NCBI GenBank assembly: GCA_937930845.1
Contig: CALHBJ010000001.1
Location: 372,001-436,000, forward strand
Length of the DNA stretch: 64,000 bases
Origin: an uncultured Rhizobiaceae group bacterium
GTDB taxonomy: Bacteria > Pseudomonadota > Alphaproteobacteria > Rhizobiales > Rhizobiaceae
Direction of reading: 5' to 3'
Under the pieces are notes generated by a model, which saw only the letters and a list, made by a program, of their open reading frames with translations, was not told the origin of the DNA and made no database searches. Of the stretch, positions 25,429 to 35,338 are shown piece after piece (positions within the stretch are counted from its first letter, which is position 1; every line of letters starts with the position of its first letter). The translations under genes were made by a program, and so were the position numbers.

Positions 25429-26361
25429 ATGTCGTTTGAATCAAGAGTTGCGCGGTTCAATCTGCTTTCCGACAATCTGAAAGGTGCGCTGACTATTATG
25501 GTCGCTGCCCTTGGGTTTGCCATCATGACAGCGCTGATCAAGCTTGCTGGCGAGCGGTTGCACGTGACGCAAATCCTGGTGGTCCGTCAGATGATCATGG
25601 TGGCAATCGTGATGCCCAGCGTGCTGAACCATTTTCCTGGTTGTTTGAAAACGGCCCGGCTCGATCTGCAAATCATCCGCGTGTTTTTTGCCCTGATTGC
25701 CATGTTGTGCGGGTTTTATGCGGTCATCCACATGCCGCTGGCCGACGCCATGGCAATCGGGTTTGCCAAGAGTTTTTTCGTCACCATATTCGCGATTGTG
25801 TTCTTGAAGGAAGTTGTTGGCCCGCGCCGATGGTTTGCTGTGGCGGCGGGGTTTGTCGGCGTTTTGATCATGATCCGCCCGGGCACGGAAGGGTTTGACC
25901 CGATTTCCGGCTATGCGCTTGTGGGTGCGGCGGGCGCGGGGCTGGTGATGGTGATCATCCGCAAGCTTTCCCAGACAGACCGCCCCATCACCACATTAAG
26001 CTATCAGGCATTTTTGGTGGCCATCTGCGTTGCCATCCCCGCCTATCTCAACTGGATAACGCCCACCCTTTGGGAATGGGTCTTGTTGGTCGGCATCGGG
26101 TTGATTTCCTATGTGGCGCAAATGCTGAACATCTATGCCTATGGTTGGGGGGAGGCATCGGTATTGGCGTCTCTGGACTATATCAGGCTGCTTTATGCAA
26201 CCTTTTTTGGCTGGCTTTTGTTTCACAACATTCCCGGCCCCTATACGCTTGTTGGGGCCGCTATCGTGATTGCCGCATCCCTTTATACGGTGCACCGGGA
26301 ACGGGCGCGCAATCAAGAACTGGTCCGGTCCAAGGATGCGCGGGTTCACTCCAACACCTGA
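25429..26361 (+). CDS. EamA/DMT-family transporter
   Basis: The 310-residue protein has ten predicted membrane segments in two EamA halves. Visible features are LTIMVAALGFAIMTALIKLA, MPLADAMAIGFAKSFFVTIF at the end of the first half, and the second-half segment AYGWGEASVLASLDYIRLLY with WLLFHNIPGPYTLVGAAIVI. Such proteins export or import small metabolites; the substrate cannot be told. The gene diverges from the molybdenum hydroxylase gene and converges on pgi with 34 bp between stops. Confidence 0.9.
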   Translation: MSFESRVARFNLLSDNLKGALTIMVAALGFAIMTALIKLAGERLHVTQILVVRQMIMVAIVMPSVLNHFPGCLKTARLDLQIIRVFFALIAMLCGFYAVIHMPLADAMAIGFAKSFFVTIFAIVFLKEVVGPRRWFAVAAGFVGVLIMIRPGTEGFDPISGYALVGAAGAGLVMVIIRKLSQTDRPITTLSYQAFLVAICVAIPAYLNWITPTLWEWVLLVGIGLISYVAQMLNIYAYGWGEASVLASLDYIRLLYATFFGWLLFHNIPGPYTLVGAAIVIAASLYTVHRERARNQELVRSKDARVHSNT

Positions 26362-26395
26362 GCAATATCCCACGTGCCAATGGCGACTTGAACGC

Positions 26396-28027
26396 CTATT
26401 GGCTCATTTGGTGAAATGCATCCAGCAAGCCGCGCGAGGAAACGCTGGCCGTTTGTGCATCCACCTCCCCCTTGACGAGGGGCAGCAAAACACCGGCCAG
26501 TTCCTTGCCCAGTTCAACGCCCCATTGGTCAAATGAATTGATGCCCCAGATCGCGCCCTGAACAAACACCTTATGTTCGTAAAGGGCTATCAGTTGCCCA
26601 AGCACAAACGGGGTCAGTTTTGGATACATAAAGGTGCAACTTGGCCGGTTGCCGGGGAACACTTTGTGGGGTGCCAATCGCGCCACATCTTCGTGCGCCA
26701 TGGCGCGGGACGTGAGTTCTTCGCGTACCTGTTCCAGCGATTTGCCCCGCATCAGGGCTTCCGTTTGAGCCAATGCGTTGGCAACAAGTTTCTCATGGTG
26801 ATCTCCAACCGGGGTCACCGGGTTGGCGGCAATCAAAATATCCACCGGAATGATAGATGTTCCCTGGTGGATCAGCTGGTAAAACGCATGTTGACCATTT
26901 GTGCCCGGCTCGCCCCAGACAATGGGACCGGTATCACAATCCACCGGTGCGCCATCCAGCCGTACACCCTTGCCGTTGGATTCCATATCCAATTGCTGAA
27001 GATACGCTGCAAACCGCGACAGGTGCTGGTCATAGGGCAAGACTGCATGGGTGTCATATCCACATACATTTCGATGCCAGACGCCCAGCAGGGCCATGAG
27101 GACCGGAATGTTCTCACCAAACCGGGCAGTTTGAAAATGCTGATCGACCTCCCGTGCACCGGCGAGGAATTCATCAAACCTCTTGTCTCCGATTGCCAGC
27201 ATGACCGACAGGCCAATGGCCGACCACACCGAATAGCGCCCGCCCACCCAATCCCAGAACCCAAAAGCCCGGTCGTCGCGAATTCCAAAATCCTTGGTCT
27301 TGTCCAGCGCCGTGGACAGCGCAACAAAGTGATCTTTCACTGCTGCTTCGCCAAGACGTTCCACCAGCCAGTTTCTGGCGGTGGCGGCATTGGTCATGGT
27401 TTCCTGCGTGGTGAAGGTCTTGGATGCAACTATGAACAGGGTCGTGGCCGCGTTGAGATGTTCCAGCGTATCGAGAATATCGGCACCATCCACATTGGAA
27501 ACAAAATGCGTTCTGGGGCCATCGCAATAGGGATGCAAAGCCTTGCACACCATTGCAGGGCCAAGGTCTGAACCGCCAATGCCAATGTTCACGACATCGG
27601 TGAATTTGCCCCCGGAACCTGCGATCTCTCCACTGCGCACACCGCGACAATATTGGGCCATTGCGCTGCGCACGGCGATAACGTCTTCCACAATATTGTG
27701 TCCATCAATGCGGATCTCCTCATCGCCACGGCAGCGCAGGGCCATATGTTGAACGGCCCTGCCCTCGGTTGAATTGATTGCAACGCCAGAAAACAGATCG
27801 CTGATGCGTTGGCGCAGGTCGCTTGCGGTTGCCAATTCTTGCAGAAGAGCGATGGTTTGATCCGTCACATTGCATTTGGAATAGTCGAACAGAACCGCAT
27901 CGCAACGGGCAGAAAAAGACTGGAACCGTGACGCATTGGCATCGAACAGATCAGCAATCTTTTGGTTTTGATTCTCCTGCTTGTGGGCAATCAGTTTTTC
28001 GATGATGGCTTTTGCAGAAGGTGTCAT
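26396..28027 (-). CDS. pgi: Glucose-6-phosphate isomerase
   Basis: The enzyme interconverts glucose 6-phosphate and fructose 6-phosphate. The 543 residues match the full-length family: NIGIGGSDLGPAMVCKAL, ASKTFTTQETMTNA, DWVGGRYSVWSAIGL (the PGI signature region with catalytic residues), GEPGTNGQHAFYQLIHQGT and near the C-terminus GINSFDQWGVELGKELA. It is transcribed alone. Confidence 0.96.
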   Translation of the reverse strand: MTPSAKAIIEKLIAHKQENQNQKIADLFDANASRFQSFSARCDAVLFDYSKCNVTDQTIALLQELATASDLRQRISDLFSGVAINSTEGRAVQHMALRCRGDEEIRIDGHNIVEDVIAVRSAMAQYCRGVRSGEIAGSGGKFTDVVNIGIGGSDLGPAMVCKALHPYCDGPRTHFVSNVDGADILDTLEHLNAATTLFIVASKTFTTQETMTNAATARNWLVERLGEAAVKDHFVALSTALDKTKDFGIRDDRAFGFWDWVGGRYSVWSAIGLSVMLAIGDKRFDEFLAGAREVDQHFQTARFGENIPVLMALLGVWHRNVCGYDTHAVLPYDQHLSRFAAYLQQLDMESNGKGVRLDGAPVDCDTGPIVWGEPGTNGQHAFYQLIHQGTSIIPVDILIAANPVTPVGDHHEKLVANALAQTEALMRGKSLEQVREELTSRAMAHEDVARLAPHKVFPGNRPSCTFMYPKLTPFVLGQLIALYEHKVFVQGAIWGINSFDQWGVELGKELAGVLLPLVKGEVDAQTASVSSRGLLDAFHQMSQ

Positions 28028-28168
28028 TACAGGGTCGCTCTCTTAATCAATACGCATTCAGTTTCGGGCCTTAACCAAATGCGGCGTTAGTATTCTGGTT
28101 AGGCTATTCATTAGCGCAGTCTTCACAAATGCACAGCACCCTAATGGCCTATGCATTGGAGCGGGCCC

Positions 28169-28666
28169 ATGAATCTGAAAATCAACGCCTTTTTGAATTG
28201 TCAAAAAGGCAATATCGCAATCATGTCGGCCTTCGCCGCCATTCCGGTGATGACCGCTGTTGCCGGTACGTTCGACTATAGCCGCACTGCCAAGGTGCAG
28301 ACAGCCATGCAGAGAGCGGCTGATTCCGCCGTGTTGGCGGCAATCGAGCGCAAGAACCTGAAATGGCCTGCTCGCCAGCGCCTGGCAAACCGCATGTTCA
28401 TGACCAATGTGAACAATAATGTGTCACCGCGCCAGCTCACGGGCAGGCTGAGCGGCCGGAAGCTCCAAGACGGCGTCGCTGTTCGTTTTGACGCCAGCGC
28501 CACCGTGCCGACATTGCTGGGCGGCTTCTCGTCGGCATTTAGCGGTAAGATTATTGTCTCTTCCGCCGCGATTGCGTCAAAAAAGACCCGTTACCAACCT
28601 GTTTTGGTTGATGCTCAGGTGGTTGCCAGGTCGCGCACCAAGGAGCGCAGTAAAACAGGCAGATGA
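28169..28666 (+). CDS. TadE/TadG-like pilus-assembly protein
   Basis: The ATG at 28169 has a GGAG Shine-Dalgarno; the product is 165 residues. It starts with a cytoplasmic stretch ending CQKGNIAIMSAFAAIPVMTA, the Tad-G N-terminal pattern (a short basic lead, G-N-x-A, then one membrane helix), followed by DYSRTAKVQTAMQRAADSAVLAA. Such proteins help assemble Flp/Tad pili in the envelope. There is no vWA domain and no other tad gene nearby, so it may be a solitary truncated family member. Confidence 0.8.
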   Translation: MNLKINAFLNCQKGNIAIMSAFAAIPVMTAVAGTFDYSRTAKVQTAMQRAADSAVLAAIERKNLKWPARQRLANRMFMTNVNNNVSPRQLTGRLSGRKLQDGVAVRFDASATVPTLLGGFSSAFSGKIIVSSAAIASKKTRYQPVLVDAQVVARSRTKERSKTGR

Positions 28667-28729
28667 CACGCCGGTGCACAAGGTTCATAGTCGGCCCCGC
28701 CAGAACTCAAGCGGAATGCCAAACAGACC

Positions 28730-31372
28730 ATGCGAACCCAACAAGCTCCCCTTATCAAGCTGAAAAATTACTCACCAGCGCCTTATACGATTGAAACTGT
28801 CGATTTGCTGGTGAAACTTTCGCCCAGCGCCACAAAGGTGGTTTCGAAACTGGCTGTGAAACGCGCAACAGGCACAGCCAAGGACGCACCACTTGTCCTT
28901 GATGGTGACGAATTGGTGCTCAACTCCGTTTCGGTGAATGGCACCGGCCATAGCGCCCACAAGGCCAGCGATGATGCATTGACCATTCGCGATCTGCCAA
29001 AGGCTGACGGTTTTTCCATCACCATTGAAACCAGCGTTGACCCGGTCAACAACACGAAACTGATGGGGCTGTATCAAAGCCGTGGGGTCTATTGCACCCA
29101 ATGTGAAGCGGAAGGTTTTCGGCGCATCACTTATTTTTTGGATCGCCCGGATGTTCTGGCAACCTATAAAGTGCGTATTGAAGCCGACCGTGAGGAATGT
29201 CCCATATTGCTGAGCAATGGCAATCCGGGACGCAAGGGCAAGTTGTCCGGCAATCGCCATTTTGCCGAATGGCACGATCCCCATCCAAAGCCATGCTATC
29301 TGTTTGCACTCGTTGCGGGAAAGCTGGACGCATTGAGCGACCGGTTCAAAACCATGTCCGGGCGAAAAGTTGCGCTTAATATTTATGTTGAACCGGGCAA
29401 GGCCGAACAGGCGGGCTTTGCCATGGATGCCCTTAAACGCTCCATGCGGTGGGATGAGACCGAATATGGCTGTGAGTATGATCTCGATGTTTTTAACATC
29501 GTTGCCGTATCGGATTTCAACATGGGTGCGATGGAAAACAAGGGGTTGAACGTCTTCAACGACAAATACGTGCTGGCCAATCCGGATCTGGCAACTGACA
29601 CCGACTATGTGCACATCGAAGCTATTATCGCGCATGAGTATTTTCATAACTGGACCGGCAACCGGATCACCTGTCGTGACTGGTTTCAGCTTTGCCTGAA
29701 AGAAGGGCTGACGGTTTATCGCGATCAGGAGTTTTCCGCTGATACGCGCTCACGGGCGACCCAGCGCATTCAGCAGGTACGTGTTTTGAAAGCGGGGCAG
29801 TTTCCAGAAGATTCCGGCCCGCTGGCGCACCCCGTTCGTCCTTCTGCCTATCGCGAGATCAACAATTTCTACACGGCCACAGTGTATCAAAAAGGGGCCG
29901 AGCTGGTGCGTATGTTGGCAACCATGGTGGGTGCTGATACATACCGGAAAGCCACCGATTTGTATTTCAAACGCCATGACGGGCGCGCTGCTGTGGTTGA
30001 GGATTTTCTGGAATGCTTTGAAGACGCGAGCGGCCAGGGCTTGTCCCAGTTTGCGCGCTGGTACGAACAAGCCGGAACACCACAGGTTCATGTGGAGCGC
30101 AATTATGACCGCGCCCGCAAACAACTGACACTGACCTTTTCGCAAAAGACGCTGCCCACGCCAGGTCAGAAAACCAAAAAACCGGTGCCTATTCCCGTGC
30201 GCCTGGGCTTGCTCAAGAAATCCGGCGAAGAGATGCCGCTTGACGCCAATTGCGCTCTGATTGATGGCAATGTCTTGCTGCTGGACAAGGCCCGACAAAA
30301 AGTCGTTTTCACCGGTGTGCCTGAAAAGCCGGTCCTGTCCCTGCTGCGTGGGTTTTCCGCGCCCGTGTCCATTTCAACAGTGGAGTCCGTGGACGAACGC
30401 CTGGTTCGTGCAGCCCATGATCTGGACCCTTATAACCGCTGGGAAGCGATGAATGGGCTGGCGTTGTTTTCCATCATCAAAGGTGCGAAATCCAAATCAC
30501 CAAACTCCAGCAAGTGGATCGATCAACGGTTTGTGGAAGCCTTTGCCAATACGGTGCTGGACGACACATTAGATGCCGACTTCCGGGCACAGGTCTTAAA
30601 CCTGCCATCTGTTGCCGATGTGGCGCGCAATATGGGGCGCAATGTGGACCCTGATGCCGTTGCAAAAGCGCGTGGCCAATTACTCAAATGCCTTGGCAAT
30701 GAAATTGGCGAGCGTGGGTTAAAGGCTTATCGCTCACTGAAACGGTCTGAAAATCAGGCCAGTGATCTGGAGGCCGTTGGCCTACGGGCACTGAAAAACG
30801 GATTCCTTTCACTGGCAGTTGCCAGCGGTCAAGAAGCGGCGACCAAACTTGCCGTATCCCAGTTTCGCTCTACCAAAAACATGACGGACAGATTAGCCGC
30901 ACTCACCTATTTGACGCATTTTCAAGGTGACAAGACGCTGGCTAATGATGCGCTGGAAAGATTTTACAAGCGCTACAAAAACAACGATCTGGCGCTCGAC
31001 AAATGGTTTTCGCTTCAGGCGACCATTCCTGGAAAATCGGCGCTGGGCCGCATGCGCAAGCTCAGCCGCCATGCACAATATACGCTCAAAAACCCGAACC
31101 GGGCACGCAGCCTGTTGGGCCCGTTTGCCATGGCCAATTACAGTGGTTTTCACCGCGCCGATGGCAAGGGATATGAATTTTTTGCCCGTCAAATCATGGC
31201 TCTGGATCGCACAAATCCTCAGATTGCAGCCCGTTTGCTGACATTGATGAACAATTGGAAAATGTTTGATCGCACGCGCCAAAAACATGCCCGCAAATCC
31301 CTCCAGTCTATTGCGCGCAGCGATGGGTTATCGCGGGATGTTCAGGAAATTGTGGACCGAATGCTCAGCTGA
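28730..31372 (+). CDS. pepN: Aminopeptidase N (M1 family)
   Basis: This zinc exopeptidase removes N-terminal residues from peptides. At 880 residues it is of E. coli PepN type. The substrate-recognition motif MGAMENKGLNVF and the zinc site HEYFHNWTGNR with the downstream Glu in LKEGLTVYRDQEF are intact, and the all-alpha C-terminal half (DUF3458-type) is complete. It follows the TadG-like gene by 64 bp. A perfect dyad (CCAATTT/AAATTGG, 31388-31405) lies just after the stop. Confidence 0.96.
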   Translation: MRTQQAPLIKLKNYSPAPYTIETVDLLVKLSPSATKVVSKLAVKRATGTAKDAPLVLDGDELVLNSVSVNGTGHSAHKASDDALTIRDLPKADGFSITIETSVDPVNNTKLMGLYQSRGVYCTQCEAEGFRRITYFLDRPDVLATYKVRIEADREECPILLSNGNPGRKGKLSGNRHFAEWHDPHPKPCYLFALVAGKLDALSDRFKTMSGRKVALNIYVEPGKAEQAGFAMDALKRSMRWDETEYGCEYDLDVFNIVAVSDFNMGAMENKGLNVFNDKYVLANPDLATDTDYVHIEAIIAHEYFHNWTGNRITCRDWFQLCLKEGLTVYRDQEFSADTRSRATQRIQQVRVLKAGQFPEDSGPLAHPVRPSAYREINNFYTATVYQKGAELVRMLATMVGADTYRKATDLYFKRHDGRAAVVEDFLECFEDASGQGLSQFARWYEQAGTPQVHVERNYDRARKQLTLTFSQKTLPTPGQKTKKPVPIPVRLGLLKKSGEEMPLDANCALIDGNVLLLDKARQKVVFTGVPEKPVLSLLRGFSAPVSISTVESVDERLVRAAHDLDPYNRWEAMNGLALFSIIKGAKSKSPNSSKWIDQRFVEAFANTVLDDTLDADFRAQVLNLPSVADVARNMGRNVDPDAVAKARGQLLKCLGNEIGERGLKAYRSLKRSENQASDLEAVGLRALKNGFLSLAVASGQEAATKLAVSQFRSTKNMTDRLAALTYLTHFQGDKTLANDALERFYKRYKNNDLALDKWFSLQATIPGKSALGRMRKLSRHAQYTLKNPNRARSLLGPFAMANYSGFHRADGKGYEFFARQIMALDRTNPQIAARLLTLMNNWKMFDRTRQKHARKSLQSIARSDGLSRDVQEIVDRMLS

Positions 31373-31513
31373 CACTTTTGCTCTTGTCCAATTTCATAAA
31401 ATTGGGGGTGGACATGGCGATTCGAGTGGATTCAAATGGACTGATTCGTTTGGGGAGGTCACAGGCGAGTCTCGGGTACCTGCGGATCGGGTAATCAAGT
31501 TCATGGGGTAATA

Positions 31514-33916
31514 ATGGAGCATAGCAGCGCTACGCGCGTTAGCGGCACAATTTGGGATTCGCTGAAACATCGTTTCGGCGGAATCGACACCTCCACCTCT
31601 TCTCACTATCCAGCGGACCCGTTGCGACACTCGCAACTTTTTTCCATTCCGTCCTGGAGCCGTGTGCTTCAGTCGGAGGCGCTTCTGCGCCGCGCCATTC
31701 CCCTATTGATCGTAACACTGTTGGTGCTCGTTGCCGCCGCACGGGGCGTGGCAATGCTTTCCAATGCGAGCCAGACCGAGGGCAATGCCAAGCAGGTGAT
31801 CGCCACATCTTCCGAACTGGCGGCTTTGTATCTGGCCTCCAACCCGGTGCTTGAAGCAGCCTTGAAAAGCCCAACGCTGGCGGAAGCCTTTCTTAAGGAT
31901 GCCATGCCATCGGACTTTTCTACCCAGGGTAGAACCGCATATCTGGTAGATGGTGAAAAAAAGATCGTTGCGTCCACCGCGCAGGATGCACTCTATATCG
32001 GAGTGCAATTGAAGCGGGTACTCAACGGACACTATTTGCTGGAAGCATCGGCAGAAGATGCGGGCGTTCAAACGTTTGATCTGGACGGCAAACACACCGT
32101 CATCGGCAGCTATCGCAGGCTTGTAGACAGCACGCAAAACGCCATTGGCGGATTGCTGATTGTACAAACCCATGATGCGCTTTTCTCAATCTGGCGCAAT
32201 TCGCTCAAGCTCAACATTATTCTGTTTCTGGCAACCAGCACGGTTATGCTGGTTATCTTATATGCCTATTTTTCCCAAGGCGCGCGGGCGCGGGAAGCCG
32301 ATGCCGTCTTCATGGAAAACAGTGCCCGGTTCGATACGGCTCTTGCGCGGGGGCATTGCGGACTTTGGGACTGGGATCTGGCCCGAGGACGCATTGTATG
32401 GTCCCGCTCCATGTTCGAACTGTTAGGGATGGAAGCAACCGACCGGGTCATTGGCTATGCAGAACTATCTGGCATGTTGCACGCCGACGACCCGGACATC
32501 GCCATGTTAGCCAACAGCGCTTTCAACAGTTCGAAACGACAGATCGACCATCGGTTTCGGATCATGCATTCATCGGGCACCTGGGTATGGATGCGGATGC
32601 GGGCTGAACTTGTGTGGTACAAGGGGGCTGACCCGCACCTGATTGGCATCGCCGTTGATATCAGTGAGCAGGAAGCTTTCAAGCGCAAATCTCGCGATGC
32701 AGACATTCGTCTTCATGATGCGATTGAGAATATCTCGGAAGCGTTTGTGCTGTGGGACGCAAAAAAGCGTCTGGTCATGTGCAACAGCAAATATCAGCAA
32801 TTATACAATCTGCCTGCCAGTGGCGTGGTCACCGGCACGCCCTATGCAGAAGTGATGAAACAAAGCCGCAAGCCGCGCATTCGCACCCAGGTCGCGACAA
32901 CGCCGGCATTGGAAAACGGCTCCAAGACCTTCGAGGCACAAATTCAGGATGGCAGCTGGTTGCAGATCAACGAGCGCCGAACCCAAGATGGTGGTTTTGT
33001 TTCCGTTGGCACAGACATTACCCTGATCAAGCGCAATGAGGCAAAGCTGGTTGAATCCGAAGGCAAGCTGAAAGCGACAATTGCCGATCTGCGCGCGTCG
33101 CAAAGAAAGCTTGAATATCAGGCTCAAAAACTGGTCGAACTGGCCGATGACCTGAGCGAGCAGAAAAACAAGGCCGAGGCGGGCAGCCGGGCGAAATCTG
33201 AATTCCTGGCCAATATTTCCCACGAATTGCGCACGCCGCTCAATGCCATCATCGGTTTCTCTGAAATCATGCGCAACACAATGTTTGGGCCGCTGGGTTC
33301 AGAAAAATATGAAGAATACGCCGAAGATATCCACCATTCAGGCAGCTTCCTTCTGGGCGTGATCAATGATGTGTTGGATATGTCCAAAATTGAGGCCGGG
33401 CAATTTGAACTCAATCCGGAAACGGTCGATCTCAACGAATTGCTGAATGAATCCATGCGGATCATTCATTTTCAGTCGGAGCAGGCCGAATTGAGCGTTC
33501 AACAGCGCATCCCCAACGCCCTTACAGTGACGGCGGATCGCAGGGCGGTCAAACAGATCCTCATCAACCTGTTGTCAAATGCAGTGAAATTTACGCCCAA
33601 TGGCGGCAAGATCACCGTCTCGGCGCGCAAGACAAAATCGTCGATTTCAATCCTGATCGCAGACAATGGCATTGGCATTTCTCCCGAGGCACTGAAGCGT
33701 TTGGGCAAGCCGTTTGAACAGGTTCAGGACCAATTTACAAAAGATCACAAGGGCAGCGGACTTGGTCTCGCCATTGCGCGTTCCCTGGCTCAATTGCATG
33801 GCGGTTCATTGAAAATCAAATCCGTCGAAGGTGACGGTACGCGCGTATCCGTGCGCCTGCCCATCGAATGCCAGGCCAGTCTGGAACTGGAAGAAGACGA
33901 GGAAATCGCAGCCTAA
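31514..33916 (+). CDS. PAS-domain hybrid-less sensor histidine kinase, PleC-like
   Basis: The 800 residues contain two membrane helices (about 56-77 and 233-254) around a periplasmic region. Two PAS domains (about 270-385 and 395-510), a coiled coil (510-555) and the kinase core follow. The H-box is NISHELRTPLNAIIGFSEIM, followed by MFGPLGSEKYEEYAEDIHHS, which is typical of PleC/DivJ kinases that control DivK and the CtrA cell-cycle pathway. N, G1 and G2 boxes are present (NLLSNAVKFT, ADNGIGI, GSGLGLAI). There is no receiver domain. In rhizobia a similar kinase sits near pepN and degP, which fits here. The PleC assignment is likely but not proven. Confidence 0.88.
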   Translation: MEHSSATRVSGTIWDSLKHRFGGIDTSTSSHYPADPLRHSQLFSIPSWSRVLQSEALLRRAIPLLIVTLLVLVAAARGVAMLSNASQTEGNAKQVIATSSELAALYLASNPVLEAALKSPTLAEAFLKDAMPSDFSTQGRTAYLVDGEKKIVASTAQDALYIGVQLKRVLNGHYLLEASAEDAGVQTFDLDGKHTVIGSYRRLVDSTQNAIGGLLIVQTHDALFSIWRNSLKLNIILFLATSTVMLVILYAYFSQGARAREADAVFMENSARFDTALARGHCGLWDWDLARGRIVWSRSMFELLGMEATDRVIGYAELSGMLHADDPDIAMLANSAFNSSKRQIDHRFRIMHSSGTWVWMRMRAELVWYKGADPHLIGIAVDISEQEAFKRKSRDADIRLHDAIENISEAFVLWDAKKRLVMCNSKYQQLYNLPASGVVTGTPYAEVMKQSRKPRIRTQVATTPALENGSKTFEAQIQDGSWLQINERRTQDGGFVSVGTDITLIKRNEAKLVESEGKLKATIADLRASQRKLEYQAQKLVELADDLSEQKNKAEAGSRAKSEFLANISHELRTPLNAIIGFSEIMRNTMFGPLGSEKYEEYAEDIHHSGSFLLGVINDVLDMSKIEAGQFELNPETVDLNELLNESMRIIHFQSEQAELSVQQRIPNALTVTADRRAVKQILINLLSNAVKFTPNGGKITVSARKTKSSISILIADNGIGISPEALKRLGKPFEQVQDQFTKDHKGSGLGLAIARSLAQLHGGSLKIKSVEGDGTRVSVRLPIECQASLELEEDEEIAA

Positions 33917-33956
33917 GAATTTTCAATGCGCCCTCGCCGCGATGCGTGAGGGCGGG

Positions 33957-35336
33957 TCAGGTTCTGGGAATTTTCAGTTGGCATTTCAGACCCCGCCCGG
34001 CGGACAGCAAGGCGAGTTCTCCCTTATGCAGTTCAGCGACAGCGCGAACCAATGACAGACCCAGCCCCACGCCACTACGGGTTCGGCTGCGGTCAAGCCG
34101 CACAAACCTGTCCTGCACCCGATCCACATCCTCCGGTGCAATGCCTTCACCATTGTCGTTAACGACGAGGAATAACTCGGTCGCGTCTGCATAGGCAGAC
34201 AGGGTCAGTTTCGGCGTGTCATTTGTGGTGCCGTATTTCAGTGCATTCTCAACCAGGTTGACAATTGCCTGCACGAGCAATGCCTGATTGCCACGGACCA
34301 AAAGAGGCGGTGTAGCGTCCAACTGCAATTCGACACCCCGTTCCTCCGCTGTTGGTTCATAGAGCTCAAACACATCAACAAGCATTTGGGCGGCATCAAA
34401 TTCTTCGTATTCCTGCGACCGTGCGCCGGATTCAATTTTGGAAATCGTCAGCAGCGCTTCAAAAGTCTCAATTGTCTGATCCGCTTCCTGGACGATCTTT
34501 TCCAACGCTACCTTGTCGTCTGTGGTGGCATTCGAATTCAACGCAGCGTCTGCCGTGTTGCGCAATCGTGTGAGCGGTGTACGCAGGTCATGGGCGATAT
34601 TGTCAGACATTTGGCGGATGCCGCTGTTGAGTGTTTCCACCTGTTCAATCATCATGTTCAAATTGACAGACAGCCGATCAAATTCATCACCCGATCCGGA
34701 AAGCGGCAGTCTTTGGGATAAATCTCCGGCAATGATCCGCTGGCTGGATTTGGTCACCCTGTCGAGATGTCGAAGCGCACGGCGCCCCACGATGAACCAC
34801 AACAAGAGGCCGGTGAATACGATGACCATAAGGGAAATGATGAAGGCCTGAAGAACGATGCGCCGAAAACTTTCAGCCTCACCGATATCGCGACCCACCA
34901 GCAATTTGAGATTTCCCGGCAAGGAAAAAACACGGGCGACCGCTTTCCGGGCCAAAGGTGGGCCCTCCTCAAATCGCTGATAGGAGAATGGTGGCAATTT
35001 CCAACCGTCTTGAGACAGCAGACTTCGGTCGAGATCGCGCACATTGCCGGCAAGTATGCGCCCTGTGGCATCGGCAACAATGTACAGGTTGGATCCGGGC
35101 CAGCTCGACCTGGTTTCGATCATGGGAATGATGCGGCGCAGGCCGTTGTTTCGGGCAGATCGGGCGATTTCCTGCACTTCCTCATCTACGGAAATCTGAA
35201 ATTGCTGGATCAGCAGGCGGCCCGTGTTGAAGCTGATGTATAATACGACACTGATGGCCAGCAACCCAAACACAAGAGAATACACCAGCGTCAGCCGAAC
35301 GGCAGTGGTTCTGGTGAATTGCTTAAACCATTCCAT
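33957..35336 (-). CDS. Sensor histidine kinase (HAMP type) paired with the OmpR-family regulator
   Basis: The 459-residue kinase has two membrane helices (about 15-35 and 162-184) around a periplasmic sensor of ~125 residues. A HAMP domain, the H-box DNIAHDLRTPLTRLRN, the N-box LVENALKY and the G-boxes NDNGEGI and GLGLSLVRA follow. It starts 2 bp after the stop of the regulator gene and lies downstream of degP, so it probably belongs to an envelope-stress two-component system. It converges with the PleC-like gene. In rhizobia glnE usually lies in this position between the two kinases; it is absent here. Confidence 0.9.
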   Translation of the reverse strand: MEWFKQFTRTTAVRLTLVYSLVFGLLAISVVLYISFNTGRLLIQQFQISVDEEVQEIARSARNNGLRRIIPMIETRSSWPGSNLYIVADATGRILAGNVRDLDRSLLSQDGWKLPPFSYQRFEEGPPLARKAVARVFSLPGNLKLLVGRDIGEAESFRRIVLQAFIISLMVIVFTGLLLWFIVGRRALRHLDRVTKSSQRIIAGDLSQRLPLSGSGDEFDRLSVNLNMMIEQVETLNSGIRQMSDNIAHDLRTPLTRLRNTADAALNSNATTDDKVALEKIVQEADQTIETFEALLTISKIESGARSQEYEEFDAAQMLVDVFELYEPTAEERGVELQLDATPPLLVRGNQALLVQAIVNLVENALKYGTTNDTPKLTLSAYADATELFLVVNDNGEGIAPEDVDRVQDRFVRLDRSRTRSGVGLGLSLVRAVAELHKGELALLSAGRGLKCQLKIPRT

Positions 35337-35338
35337 TG

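Noticed and set aside
33917-33956. CGCCCTC/GAGGGCG hairpin between the two convergent kinase genes as a bidirectional terminator
   Set aside because: The stem is short and interrupted, and no T-run follows on either strand.
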